From the NCBI RefSeq assembly GCF_033100135.1, contig NZ_CP136920.1, positions 2,227,001 to 2,291,000 of the forward strand: a stretch of DNA of 64,000 nt, written 5' to 3'. The translations under genes and the position numbers were made by a program. Shown piece by piece: positions 27,244-36,707 of the stretch. The stretch is from Rubellicoccus peritrichatus. GTDB lineage: Bacteria > Verrucomicrobiota > Verrucomicrobiia > Opitutales > Cerasicoccaceae. Positions within the stretch are counted from its first letter, which is position 1. Each line of letters begins with the position of its first letter. Under the pieces are notes generated by a model. It had not been told where the DNA came from. It did no database searches and was given only the letters and a program-made list of their open reading frames with translations.

Positions 27244-28950
27244 TTATTTTTCAGAATCACTAAGATAGCTTTTGAGGGCGACGCATAGGCGTTTTCCAAA
27301 TGCTCTTGCTGAGTCCTGATCCACAACTGTACCTTCGGCGTTTGCATAAGGAAACTCAAACGTTGTCACCAGACAGTCAAAATGAGATGCGCTCCAGGTA
27401 GAAAATTTAGTCGATAGCTCGCTCTTGTGATTCCAACCTTCTCCTTTGGCCATATCATTGTTCGCTTTATAGGGTAGTTTGTTGTCGTTTTCCGCTTTCT
27501 CTAGAGCCTTAGCAAATTTTACCTGCTCTTGCCAATGCAATGGACTTTCCTGACCAACCTGAAAGATCAGTTCATGTCCTCTGCCATAAAGTCCCGGACA
27601 ATGAATATCAATCAAGGCACACACTTCTTTTTTAGGTAAACTCAATAGAAGTTCCTGAATCGCTGCGATTTCCAGATAGGTGTTTGCTTTGTTTGTCGTG
27701 TAATCCTGGTTATGGTCCCGAGGGCTTCTCCCTTTGCCCTGATCTCCTGCTTCAACTCCGTCAATATCCACCAATGGGATGCAGATACAAGTAGTGTTTG
27801 ATTGGAACCAATGACCGACTTGAGTTTGAGAGAGAAAAGCTTCCATGAAACCTTCTAAGACGTAACTCCCCATCGATTCAGAAGCATGCTGCCGGGCTAC
27901 AATAACAATTTTCTTTGTGTGCTCCTCCATCTTTCGCCCCAATGTTATCATTGGAACAGGAGTTCCCTTTTTAGTATGTGCTAAGGTCGATATATCGAGG
28001 TTCTTGTCCGGCCTGTGATCTTCCAGGAACTCATCCAGGTTTTTCTTCACATAAGGTATCGCATTGGAAAAGAAAACAAGATCCTCTCCCTGTTCAAAAG
28101 AATAACTGAATTCTCCATACTCGTCAGGTTGGGAAAGGCCCAGCCATTTCCATTTTGAAAAATCAGTAGAGATCGCGGGGCCATGTACTCCAATGGCACG
28201 AGTCCCAGTAAACTTGAATGTCAGTTTTTTGCCACTTGCTCCGCGAACTCGAAAGCACCAATAAAACCAATCCATCATATTATCGCGTAAATCCTGTCTT
28301 ATAAAGAAAGTGTTTTGCTCTCGACCGGATACAATAATATTACCTCCAGGGAAGTTCGCATCAATAGTGATGCCGTCATTAAATAGTGGTGTTTCGTTGG
28401 CTGTATTTCCCTTATTAAGGTGCCTGATATTTTCTTCGCCTCCTTTACCTTCTGGAGTATAAATCAGCTCTGTCGTCAGCATTATTTTGTCGATCCTGGC
28501 CCAGAAGCTACTGGTATCAATTACGTCAATCTGACATTCTCCCGCACTGAGCTCAAACTCTCCGCCTGATTGCCATTCAAGTCCATATTTTCCATGGGTT
28601 CCAAATGCAATATTCGAAGTTTGGCCATTGATTCCTACCCTGAAATGTCGCTTGCCTGGACTATTGCCAGCGGCATCAAACCCTCTAACCCACAGTCTGT
28701 AATTCCCGGGTTTCTCGATCGATATAATCGTTGAATCAGTGGCGTCTGCTAAATCTCTCTTCCGGCCGTCTTGTGCTCCTGACAAACAATCAACCGATGC
28801 TTGTCGGCTCATTTTCCAATGTCGTAGCATTGGGAAGTTTTCCGGTTCAATCCATAAGGTTTCTGCAGACATCGTATTCATTAATAAATGATTACATGGC
28901 ATAGTGATTACAACAAATAGTGCTGTTCTAAAAAAAAATATTAATCTCAT
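27244..28950 (-). CDS. Secreted M14-family zinc carboxypeptidase-like protein
   Basis: About 568 residues from the ATG at 28950, which begins a signal peptide (MRLIFFFRTALFVVITM); the frame is open further upstream without likely coding. The N-terminal ~250 residues form beta-type domains (GNYRLWVRGFD, then FPGGNIIVSGREQN). The C-terminal part carries the M14 signature: zinc ligands H and E in RQHASES (about 354/357), the RDHNQDY stretch where substrate-binding arginine and asparagine lie, a third ligand in DIHCPGLYG (about 449) and the catalytic glutamate in TTFEFPY (about 531). The arrangement resembles cytosolic-carboxypeptidase/M14-like enzymes with a beta-sandwich front domain. It may trim peptides or amide-linked groups on glycans or cell wall. 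It lies 121 bases downstream of an AraC regulator on the same strand. Confidence 0.75.
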   Translation of the reverse strand: MRLIFFFRTALFVVITMPCNHLLMNTMSAETLWIEPENFPMLRHWKMSRQASVDCLSGAQDGRKRDLADATDSTIISIEKPGNYRLWVRGFDAAGNSPGKRHFRVGINGQTSNIAFGTHGKYGLEWQSGGEFELSAGECQIDVIDTSSFWARIDKIMLTTELIYTPEGKGGEENIRHLNKGNTANETPLFNDGITIDANFPGGNIIVSGREQNTFFIRQDLRDNMMDWFYWCFRVRGASGKKLTFKFTGTRAIGVHGPAISTDFSKWKWLGLSQPDEYGEFSYSFEQGEDLVFFSNAIPYVKKNLDEFLEDHRPDKNLDISTLAHTKKGTPVPMITLGRKMEEHTKKIVIVARQHASESMGSYVLEGFMEAFLSQTQVGHWFQSNTTCICIPLVDIDGVEAGDQGKGRSPRDHNQDYTTNKANTYLEIAAIQELLLSLPKKEVCALIDIHCPGLYGRGHELIFQVGQESPLHWQEQVKFAKALEKAENDNKLPYKANNDMAKGEGWNHKSELSTKFSTWSASHFDCLVTTFEFPYANAEGTVVDQDSARAFGKRLCVALKSYLSDSEK

Positions 28951-29071
28951 TTTACGAATTTCAGTTTCAAATAGCATTTGCGATGTGACCTTGTGATGCT
29001 TTGGTCTGGCTTGCGTTATACTTCCATTTCGAATGGAGCTTGCTCTCAGCCTTCTTCGAAAATACCCCGTA

Positions 29072-30034
29072 TTATTCCGCTTCCATGGACTTCGAATCGC
29101 TGTCAGCACTGATTGGTCCATCAATATAAGGTCCTAACTCAGAGATGGCTTCACGATAAGCCTTTGGCGATTTGTCTGCTTGGTTTTTAAACCAAATACT
29201 GAAGGACGATGCCTGAGGAAAACCCAGTAAGTAAGAGATTTCTTTGATGGGAGTATCTCTCAATTTAAGTAAGCGCTTTGCCTCCCGAAATCTTCGCCGC
29301 TGGATAAACTCGTTGGGACTCATTTCAAAAGCTTCAATAAATATCTGTTCCAATCTCCTCCAGCTCAATTGCATCTGATTTTCAATATGGCGCTTATCGA
29401 GTGGAGTGCTGAAAGAAATATTTTCGAGTATCTGAATGAACCTCAAACTTCGGGGACTGGTTGAACCGATAATCGTAGATGCTGCTCCTAAAGCTTCGAG
29501 TCGATCAACCAAGCTCGCAATCCATTCCTGAAATACATGACGAAACCGCAAGTGAGCTTGTAAGCTGCATTTCTTCTTTTGCATCGCTTCAACAAAAGAA
29601 ACACTCACTTGGTTTTCTCCATGCAATTGATGAAACAGTTTTTTTGATATCTCATAAAGGCGATCATTCGCCTGTTTGGCATCCTGCAAGTTCAATGAGT
29701 TAAATAGAGGTTTTCCGGTCAACCATTCCGCCTCATAGCCAATCGACAGAATGTTGGTTTGAGGATGGATACGCTGCAAGCGAATGCCAGGCTCAACAAA
29801 AAACCAATTTCCCGGAAAACAGGAATAGACGCTCTCTCCAAACTTCAAATCAACCTGCCCTTCATGAACCAGAAATGCACTGCTGAGCCCTTCAAAGGGA
29901 CCATCCCAAGTTTGATGGTTTCCAGCCGGACTTGTCGGTGATTCCCGTACTTGTGCCCAATAAACCCAAAGGAACTCGGTTCTTAGTAGATCCCAAGTGT
30001 CTTCGCATTGCATTTTGAACTGGAGCTTATCCAT
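29072..30034 (-). CDS. AraC-family transcriptional regulator
   Basis: About 320 residues from the ATG at 30034 (a TTG two codons upstream is the alternative). The N-terminal part looks like a cupin-type sensing domain (FLVHEGQVDLKFG, CFPGNWFFVEPG). The C-terminal ~100 residues hold the paired helix-turn-helix of AraC/XylS proteins: RRLEQIFIEAFEMSPNEFIQ followed by EAKRLLKLRDTPIKEISYLLGF split across the second helix pair and FSIWFKNQADKSPKAYR at the end. It is predicted to bind a small ligand, probably a sugar, and activate nearby genes such as the M14 peptidase downstream or the PEP-CTERM gene upstream. Target sites were not identified. Confidence 0.85.
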   Translation of the reverse strand: MDKLQFKMQCEDTWDLLRTEFLWVYWAQVRESPTSPAGNHQTWDGPFEGLSSAFLVHEGQVDLKFGESVYSCFPGNWFFVEPGIRLQRIHPQTNILSIGYEAEWLTGKPLFNSLNLQDAKQANDRLYEISKKLFHQLHGENQVSVSFVEAMQKKKCSLQAHLRFRHVFQEWIASLVDRLEALGAASTIIGSTSPRSLRFIQILENISFSTPLDKRHIENQMQLSWRRLEQIFIEAFEMSPNEFIQRRRFREAKRLLKLRDTPIKEISYLLGFPQASSFSIWFKNQADKSPKAYREAISELGPYIDGPISADSDSKSMEAE

Positions 30035-30148
30035 TGGCAAATACCGTATCCAAGCATTACACTGCTTTTAACGGATTTGTCCAATCTTATCAGGAAAGCT
30101 TACTTCTCTTACCCACAGTTGAGAAAGTGTTTATAATTCAAAAAAGAA

Positions 30149-30964
30149 TCATACCTCCTTTTCTTTACGACGACAGAAACAGCTGTAAAATAAAACTGTC
30201 AAACCAGTGCCAAGACCTATCATTGAAGGTTCTGGTATTGGAGAAACTGTTCCTTCCAATCGGATATTATCAAGATTGATTGCTTTACGTGTATTGGAAT
30301 CAGCAAAAGCAGCGCTTGATGAGCTATTATCAGACAAAGCGATACGGACTAATGTGCTTTGAGTGATGTTTGACAAGCTGATGCTGTGCGTATCTAATGT
30401 GTTGTGAAAACCAGCCGATGAGACAGATGTAGAATCATCACCTTCCATAGTCCAGTTGGTGCCGCCATCTGTCGAAAAGTAAACAGCACTCTCTACGCTT
30501 AACCCTCCTGTGGTGTCAGAGCCAGTAAGAATGCGCACATCATACGACAAGTTGGCACTTAGAATCTGATTCCCGGAATCAGGGCTGACCTCAAACTCGA
30601 GATAGTCATCATCAAAGACGGCATCAGGGGTCGGCCATACGCCTTGAATCAAAAAGGGGCTGAATTGCAATTCAATATCACCTAGGGCGACAGAACCACC
30701 TGCGTTTGTTACGTCAGAAACTGATAGCGTCTTACGTGAATTAGTTCCTGAAAGGGTGCTTGGGATATCAATCCGGTTTGCCCCAGCGACTGGTGCGTTG
30801 ATCGTGACTCCAGAGGCAGGAGTCGTCGTCGCAGTGCTGAATGTCTGGTTGGTTCCCGGATCTGATGCATTTTCAAAATCCCATTCTACAAGTATGTTTG
30901 CACTTGCCGTGAGGGTACAAAGCGAAATCAACGGCAGGAGATGATGTGTCTTTATTTTGATCAT
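30149..30964 (-). CDS. PEP-CTERM sorting domain protein
   Basis: 271 residues: signal peptide ending LTASANI, a beta-rich middle of unknown family (VEWDFENASDPG, YFSTDGGTNW) and the C-terminal signal IPEPSMIG, hydrophobic helix, then CRRKEKE. The middle starts with the VEWDFEN pattern frequent in verrucomicrobial PEP-CTERM proteins and could bind carbohydrate. Processing needs an exosortase encoded elsewhere. It lies 114 bases upstream of the AraC gene on the same strand, so a shared transcript is possible. Two cysteines in the tail (YSCFCRR) are unusual for this signal. Confidence 0.75.
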   Translation of the reverse strand: MIKIKTHHLLPLISLCTLTASANILVEWDFENASDPGTNQTFSTATTTPASGVTINAPVAGANRIDIPSTLSGTNSRKTLSVSDVTNAGGSVALGDIELQFSPFLIQGVWPTPDAVFDDDYLEFEVSPDSGNQILSANLSYDVRILTGSDTTGGLSVESAVYFSTDGGTNWTMEGDDSTSVSSAGFHNTLDTHSISLSNITQSTLVRIALSDNSSSSAAFADSNTRKAINLDNIRLEGTVSPIPEPSMIGLGTGLTVLFYSCFCRRKEKEV

Positions 30965-31918
30965 ATTGTATCGTCTGGAGGTTTACGCAATTGTCATGTG
31001 CTCGTAATGCTGGCTATTGAAGCTATAAGTATTCTAAACCATAAGAGTCCCAATCAGGCTGATCGCCGTAAGGTAATCCGATTGAGGCAGGTCCAACGAC
31101 CGTAGGCTGATGCCTTAATAGAATGACCCACTTCATAGGATTGTTATCAATTTAGAAGGGAGTGATGTAAGCTATAGAAAAATTATCCTAAATGTGCTGT
31201 GGATGTATGGTTTATGGCTTTGTAGGGCATTGAAAAGAACAAGTGATGATATCTATTACAACTGTCCTTTGAAGAGTACACCATGTAAAGTCGGTTCAGT
31301 TGTATAAAAATGAAAAAAGATTTATCTAAACGAAACTGATGCAGCTTGCTGATGAAACGCTCTTTCGGAGGTTTACATCGAACGCTTCATGTCGAGATTC
31401 TTGATTTAAGGAACAAAGGACCAAAATTATGAATTTGAATGTCCGTTAGTCCTGGCTGTTGTCATTCCGCCTGGAATGTCATTCACAATGATCTGTAGGC
31501 CCAGTGATGCTGTTCACTAACACTTCTATTTTCGGCTGTGTTGGATGATAACGATCCAGATGTCAGGGCAAGCTACTTATTTCAATGTTCTGCGATTTTC
31601 TGGGGGGCTGGAATGTCAAGGATTGTGTTCCTTCTAGATGATGCATCGACCGTCTTTGGGGCATTCATATGCTCCATATTTGTTTGATGTAGCCCTCCCG
31701 AGAAAGACGTATGTGGCCTCAGGGGCATTTTGCGGGTAAGATGGCATTGAGTCTGCAGTATCAGGCTTCTAAGAGTTATTAGAGAAATGCAAATTGGCAT
31801 TAGAAATGTGAAATACATGTAATTAGGGTTATTTATGTTTGCGGGATGGCGGGGGAGGCGATTGAGATTGGCGACGATGGGTAACACTACAGCGACAGAT
31901 CACTGCTAACTTCGCACT
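30965..31918. other. Long intergenic region without a recognised gene
   Basis: About 950 bases between a leftward PEP-CTERM gene and cydA. Frames are short; a 101-codon minus frame at 31582-31887 has no protein character. I see no tRNA, terminator or palindrome I can support. It must hold the promoters for both flanking genes, but no convincing -35/-10 pair stands out. Confidence 0.45.
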
Positions 31919-33544
31919 ATGGACGTCGAAATTCTATCGCGCATCCAATTCGCATTCACCGTTGCGTTTCACTTTCTTTTTCCACCTTTGACGATTGGCC
32001 TTGGCCTGAATCTGGTAGTCATGTCGGCCCTTTGGCTGAAGACGCGGAATCCGCTTTACCACAACATGGCGCGGTTTTGGACGCGTATTTTTGGGCTGAT
32101 TTTCGCGATAGGGGTGGCCACTGGCATCGTGATGGAGTTCGAGTTTGGCACTAATTGGGCCACTTACTCGCGTTTCGTGGGAGATGTATTTGGTTCTCCT
32201 CTGGCGATTGAAGGGATTTACGCGTTCTTCCTGGAATCCGGATTTTTGGCCATTCTGCTCTTTGGTTGGGACAAAGTTGGTCCGAAAACTCACTTTTTTG
32301 CCACTTGTATGGTGTCATTGGGGGCTCATTTTAGCGCAATTTGGATTCTGGTGGCCAATTCCTGGATGCAGACTCCGGCCGGTTTTCACTTGGCCAAGAA
32401 AGTCAAGGTCACTCCTGACGGAGTTGAGCATCCTTACAGTGCCCAACTGGAGCCTGGCACATTCGAGCTCAAGGAAGTGGCGCTTCCTGATGGTTATATT
32501 TTGCAGACTGAGGATCTCGACAGTATCCGGGCCGTTATCACGGACTTTTGGGAGATGGTCTTCAATCCCTCATCAATGGATCGCCTGGCCCACACCATCA
32601 TCGCCTGCTGGATCACGGGCACCTTTCTGGTTATCAGCATCAGTGCCTACTATTTGCTCAAGAGACGCCATATTCCTTTTGCCAAGGCCAGTATGAAGAT
32701 CGGGCTAACCATCGGTACGATTGCGGTGCTTCTGCAATTGTGGAGTGCTGACTCGACGGCAAGGGGCGTTTCTGAGAATCAACCAGTCAAGCTCGCGGCG
32801 ATTGAAGGTCTGGCTGAGTCCACCACCGAAGCACCATTGGGCATCGTAGGCATGGTGACCTGGGATAAGGACGAAGAGGGTACGATTATAGGGATCAACG
32901 AGCATTCCATTAAGGTCAAGGGGCTTCTCAGTATTCTGGTTTCGGGAGATTTTCTAAATCCAGTAGAGGCGAGCAAGACGGAGGTGAAAGGCCTGAACCA
33001 ATTGCCGCCTGACGAATTCCTCTTGGCCCGCTATCCTGGGGCAACTCCAGAGGAGTTGAAGAAGATCCGGCCCGAGTATTGGCCGAACGTACCCGTTGTT
33101 TTTCAGACCTATCACATCATGATCGCCTGCGGAATGGCCCTGATCGGTATTTCGCTGTTGGGGTGTTTCATGTGGATGACGGGGAAGCTTTGGCAGCTCG
33201 ATTGGAAGCTCACGCGCTGGTTCCTGGTCATTTTGGTCTTTTCGGTTTTTCTTCCGCAGATTGCGAACCAGGCCGGCTGGTTTACTGCTGAGATGGGACG
33301 ACAACCATGGGTGGTTTATGAGCATTTGAAAACCAGTCAGGGCTTATCCGAGGCAGTTCGCGCTGGGCAGGTACTTTTCTCGCTTATTCTTTTTGCGGCG
33401 ATTTACTTCCTGCTTTTCCTCGTCTTCATTTTCACTTTAAACAATAAAATTCAGCATGGCCCCAGTGATGATATCACTGGCAAGAATTTACCTGAGCGCT
33501 GGCGCGCAATAATGATGAAAGGTGGTCGCCAAACCGAATCCTGA
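31919..33544 (+). CDS. cydA: Cytochrome bd ubiquinol oxidase subunit I
   Basis: 541 residues, multi-pass membrane protein. The first helix FAFTVAFHFLFPPLTIGLG contains the haem-ligand histidine near residue 18. A second ligand histidine lies in SMDRLAHTIIACW, and the quinol-site region ends with the diagnostic GRQPWVVYEHLKT. The length is that of the longer CydA forms, with an extended Q-loop region between these points. With subunit II, three bases downstream, it forms a high-affinity terminal oxidase that reduces oxygen to water with quinol and works at low oxygen. No cydX-like or cydDC genes are seen beside it. Confidence 0.97.
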   Translation: MDVEILSRIQFAFTVAFHFLFPPLTIGLGLNLVVMSALWLKTRNPLYHNMARFWTRIFGLIFAIGVATGIVMEFEFGTNWATYSRFVGDVFGSPLAIEGIYAFFLESGFLAILLFGWDKVGPKTHFFATCMVSLGAHFSAIWILVANSWMQTPAGFHLAKKVKVTPDGVEHPYSAQLEPGTFELKEVALPDGYILQTEDLDSIRAVITDFWEMVFNPSSMDRLAHTIIACWITGTFLVISISAYYLLKRRHIPFAKASMKIGLTIGTIAVLLQLWSADSTARGVSENQPVKLAAIEGLAESTTEAPLGIVGMVTWDKDEEGTIIGINEHSIKVKGLLSILVSGDFLNPVEASKTEVKGLNQLPPDEFLLARYPGATPEELKKIRPEYWPNVPVVFQTYHIMIACGMALIGISLLGCFMWMTGKLWQLDWKLTRWFLVILVFSVFLPQIANQAGWFTAEMGRQPWVVYEHLKTSQGLSEAVRAGQVLFSLILFAAIYFLLFLVFIFTLNNKIQHGPSDDITGKNLPERWRAIMMKGGRQTES

Positions 33545-33547
33545 CCC

Positions 33548-34567
33548 ATGGATCTCAATACGATATGGTTCATTCTTGTCGGTGTTTTATTCACCGGCTA
33601 TGTCATGCTGGATGGGTTCGACCTTGGAGTTGGTGCTCTGCATCTCTTCACCAAGGGGGACACAGAACGGCGCACAATGCTCAATGCGATTGGTCCGGTT
33701 TGGGACGGAAATGAGGTCTGGCTGGTGACAGGTGGTGGCGCACTGTTTGCCGCCTTTCCTGAGGTTTATGCCACAGTTTTTTCCGGATTTTACGAAGCAT
33801 TCTTCCTGTTGCTTTTTGGTCTGATTTTCCGCGCTGTCGCAATTGAGTTCCGCAGCAAACACCCTCATTCGATGTGGCGAAAGGGATGGGATATCAGTTT
33901 TGCCTGTGGCAGTATTGCATCTGCATTTCTAATAGGTGTTGCGATGGGAAATGTGGTCTGGGGTATTCCACTTGATACCAACCATGAGTACACTGGCACT
34001 TTTTTGACTCAGTTAAATCCCTATTCACTCTTTATGGGCGTGAGCACTGTGGCGTTGTTCGCCATGCACGGGAATATCTACCTGATCATGAAAACAGAGG
34101 GCGAGCTACAGGAGAAGTTGCGGCGCTGGGTCAAAATCACGATCCCCATCTTCGTTGTTTGTTTTCTGATTTTTGGCATACTGACACCTTTCGTTTGCCC
34201 GCAAATCAAAGCGGCTTTCATCGATCGACCGATACCGCTTATCATTACATTTACACTGGCCTTGCTGGTGGTGGCCAACATTCCAAGGGAAATTCACAAA
34301 GGCCGTGAGTTTAATGCGTTCCTCAGTTCATGTGGTTGCATGACCTTTTTGATGATGACTTTTGGGATCAGCGTTTATCCCAACATGGTTTTTTCCAATC
34401 CCGATCTGGCCAATAGCCTGACCATTTACAACGGCTCATCGACTGACAAGACACTTGGATTTATGCTTATCATAGCAATCATCGGTGTTCCAATCGTCCT
34501 GACTTACACCGCATGCGTTTATTACATCTTCCGTGGCAAAGTCGTGCTGACGGATGAGAGCTACTAG
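33548..34567 (+). CDS. cydB: Cytochrome bd ubiquinol oxidase subunit II
   Basis: 339 residues, typical CydB length. N-terminal helix with GYVMLDGFDLGVGALHLF and the following GPVWDGNEVWLVTGGGALF, both hallmark sequences of subunit II, then further transmembrane segments to a basic C-terminus. It starts three bases after cydA and must be cotranslated with it. Membrane partner of CydA in the bd-type quinol oxidase. A large perfect inverted repeat follows 34 bases after the stop. Confidence 0.97.
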   Translation: MDLNTIWFILVGVLFTGYVMLDGFDLGVGALHLFTKGDTERRTMLNAIGPVWDGNEVWLVTGGGALFAAFPEVYATVFSGFYEAFFLLLFGLIFRAVAIEFRSKHPHSMWRKGWDISFACGSIASAFLIGVAMGNVVWGIPLDTNHEYTGTFLTQLNPYSLFMGVSTVALFAMHGNIYLIMKTEGELQEKLRRWVKITIPIFVVCFLIFGILTPFVCPQIKAAFIDRPIPLIITFTLALLVVANIPREIHKGREFNAFLSSCGCMTFLMMTFGISVYPNMVFSNPDLANSLTIYNGSSTDKTLGFMLIIAIIGVPIVLTYTACVYYIFRGKVVLTDESY

Positions 34568-34601
34568 CACTGTTTCGTTAAACGACATGTGTACGGTAGA
34601 G

Positions 34602-34674
34602 TTTTTGACAGAATTAACGGAATTTATAGAATTGGGTTACTAAATTTCCTTAATTCCGTTAATTCTGTCAAAAA
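34602..34674. repeat. Perfect 23-bp inverted repeat
   Basis: Arms 34602-34624 and 34652-34674 are perfectly complementary over 23 bases (starting TTTTTGACAGAATTAACGG), with a 27-base loop that holds a further partial self-complement (GGAATTTA/TAAATTTCC). No T-run follows the right arm, but the arm ends are T5 and A5, so it could act as a bidirectional transcription end or be a MITE-like or palindromic dispersed element. Confidence 0.7.
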
Positions 34675-34722
34675 TAGCGTCACGATGTTGTTCTTAGATT
34701 CTGAATCTAATGTTTTAAAATC

Positions 34723-35313
34723 ATGTTTACCGGATTAGTAGAAGAGACAGGTAAAGTCGTTGCCTTTGAGGAAGGGGCGAACTCATGGAAACTCACCCTT
34801 GAAGCAACGCTGGTTCTGGGCGATCTGGCTATTGGAGACAGTCTGGCGTGCAATGGCTGCTGTCTGACAGTGACTGAGATTCATGGAAATCACCTTGTTT
34901 TCGATTTACTGGATGAAACGGTCCGTTTGACCTCATTTCATCGCTATGGTGTTGGTGATCTGATTAATTTGGAGCGTAGTCTGGCAGTTGGAGCTCGGAT
35001 GGGGGGACACTTTGTGTCGGGCCACGTTGATACTAAAGGCCAGGTCGAAGTCTTTGAAGAGCGCGGAAAAAGCACCTATCTTAAGGTTCAGTCACCTTCT
35101 GAGTTCCTAAAGTATCTGGCCTACAAGGGCAGCATTACAATCGATGGCATATCACTGACCGTAGCTGAAGTTCATGAAGATGGCTTTAGTGTTTGGCTTA
35201 TACCGCATACCATTGCAGTGACAAACCTGCATCAGCGACAAGTAAAAGACCCCGTCAATCTTGAGTTTGATCTCTTGGCGAAGTACGTCGAACGCATTGT
35301 TCAGAAGGGCTAA
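34723..35313 (+). CDS. ribE: Riboflavin synthase, alpha chain
   Basis: 196 residues, the usual size, built from two similar lumazine-binding halves. The first starts MFTGLVEETGKV and contains LACNGCCLTV; the second contains GGHFVSGHVDTKG and ITIDGISLTVAEV. It converts two molecules of 6,7-dimethyl-8-ribityllumazine to riboflavin and the pyrimidinedione. It stands alone here, without other rib genes and without an FMN riboswitch that I can recognise in its short 5' region. The ATG gives the canonical MFTG start. Confidence 0.95.
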   Translation: MFTGLVEETGKVVAFEEGANSWKLTLEATLVLGDLAIGDSLACNGCCLTVTEIHGNHLVFDLLDETVRLTSFHRYGVGDLINLERSLAVGARMGGHFVSGHVDTKGQVEVFEERGKSTYLKVQSPSEFLKYLAYKGSITIDGISLTVAEVHEDGFSVWLIPHTIAVTNLHQRQVKDPVNLEFDLLAKYVERIVQKG

Positions 35314-35525
35314 CTTCGAGCTTTTACCGCTTCTTTAGGCCTAATCAACGCTCTTGGACGTAAGCTCTCTGTTAAAATAGGATATTTGGAGCGAATTGAT
35401 TAAGAAAGTGTTGAATCTTCCGTTTTCATTTTCACCTTGCTCGGTAGGGGAGAAGGATCATTGTTCCAGTTACCCTTCAGACTTATATTTCAACTTATCA
35501 ACCCTGTAAAATTCACGATTACACC

Positions 35526-36707
35526 GTGGGCGCGAAGAAAACGGCAAACATACTGGTAGTAGACGACCAGCCTATTAATATTAAACTGCTTCAACGTAAG
35601 TTGGAGCGCGAAGGCTATGACGTTTCCACTGCCTATAATGGCTTGGAGTGTCTTCAAGTCGTGAAGGAAAGAAAGCCGGATCTCATCCTCCTGGACGTAA
35701 TGATGCCTGAAATGGATGGCATCGAGGCCTGTGCCAAGCTCAAGGAGAGTGAGGAAACGGAGACGATTCCAATTATTTTCATCACCGCTAAGTCGTCCAA
35801 AGAAGGAAAACTCGAGGGCTTGGAGGTCGGAGCAGTCGACTACATCACCAAGCCTATTGATTTAGAGGAAACATTGGCCCGGGTTAGAACTCAGCTGCGC
35901 TTTCAGGAAATCCACCGCGAGAATCTGGAACTGCAAATGCGTTTGGCTGAATCACGCCGGACTGCAGCTGTTGGTGCGATCACTCAGGGAATTGCTCATA
36001 ATCTCAACAATTTGCTTGGAGTCGTCGTTGGGTACCTCGATTTACTTAAGAACGGTTTTGACAGTCCGGATATGGTCAAGCGTAGTGTTTCCCTGATGGA
36101 TCAGGCTATCTCGCGTATGGTCAACATTATCCGTCAGTTGAGCACTATTGCGACCCATGAGAAAATCCAGCTTGCGCCAGCTAATCTCCGCGCATTGCTT
36201 GAGTCGACGATTGAACGTTTTAAGTCCGAATATGGGATTGAGGCAAATGTCACGATCAACAACGAACTGGCTCCGGATTTTGAACTGCCAGCAAATGTTG
36301 AGGTTTTTGAAAGCCTTATTGGTAAGCTCCTAATCAACGCCTGGGAGGCTTATCCAAAGAATGAACCGAACGAAAGTCGTGATGTTTGGATCGACGTCAG
36401 CTCGGATAAGGTCGGCGATGCCGAGTACCTCTACATTCGTATTCACGATGATGGTGAAGGTATCGATGAATCTGTCGCCGATAACTTGTTTGAACCATTT
36501 ATTACCACAAAGACCTCGGTAGGTCGTGGATTGGGACTGACGATGGCACGCCACACCATTCGTAACATTCATGGTGAGCTGGAGGTTGAGGATAAGGAAG
36601 ACGGTGGAGTCGTTGCCACGCTTTCATGCCTTTTAAGTGAGCCGCCAGCTGAAGAAGATGATGAAGCCTTTACGGCCGACTCTGATGGGATGGTTGTTCA
36701 GCAGTAA
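35526..36707 (+). CDS. Soluble response regulator-histidine kinase hybrid
   Basis: 393 residues from a GTG start (GTGGGCGCG). Residues about 8-125 form a receiver domain: acidic pair in VVDDQP, phospho-accepting aspartate in LILLDVMMPEMDG, lysine in YITKPID. A short coiled link (QEIHRENLELQMRLAES) leads to a histidine kinase part with the phospho-histidine in GIAHNLNNLLGVV and an ATPase domain with LINAWEAYP, HDDGEGID and GRGLGLTMARHTI. There are no membrane segments, so the protein is cytosolic and takes its input through the receiver from another kinase. Its stop overlaps the ATG of proC by one base. What it signals to is not evident; no response regulator lies beside it. Confidence 0.9.
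   Translation: MGAKKTANILVVDDQPINIKLLQRKLEREGYDVSTAYNGLECLQVVKERKPDLILLDVMMPEMDGIEACAKLKESEETETIPIIFITAKSSKEGKLEGLEVGAVDYITKPIDLEETLARVRTQLRFQEIHRENLELQMRLAESRRTAAVGAITQGIAHNLNNLLGVVVGYLDLLKNGFDSPDMVKRSVSLMDQAISRMVNIIRQLSTIATHEKIQLAPANLRALLESTIERFKSEYGIEANVTINNELAPDFELPANVEVFESLIGKLLINAWEAYPKNEPNESRDVWIDVSSDKVGDAEYLYIRIHDDGEGIDESVADNLFEPFITTKTSVGRGLGLTMARHTIRNIHGELEVEDKEDGGVVATLSCLLSEPPAEEDDEAFTADSDGMVVQQ

Noticed and set aside
31582-31887. 101-codon minus frame upstream of cydA
   Set aside because: No domain, signal or ribosome-binding site, and low-complexity sequence of the kind seen in random intergenic frames.
34602-34674. The 23-bp inverted repeat as a standard rho-independent terminator of cydAB
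   Set aside because: The stem is AT-rich, the loop is long and no T-run follows on the plus strand; kept as a repeat instead.
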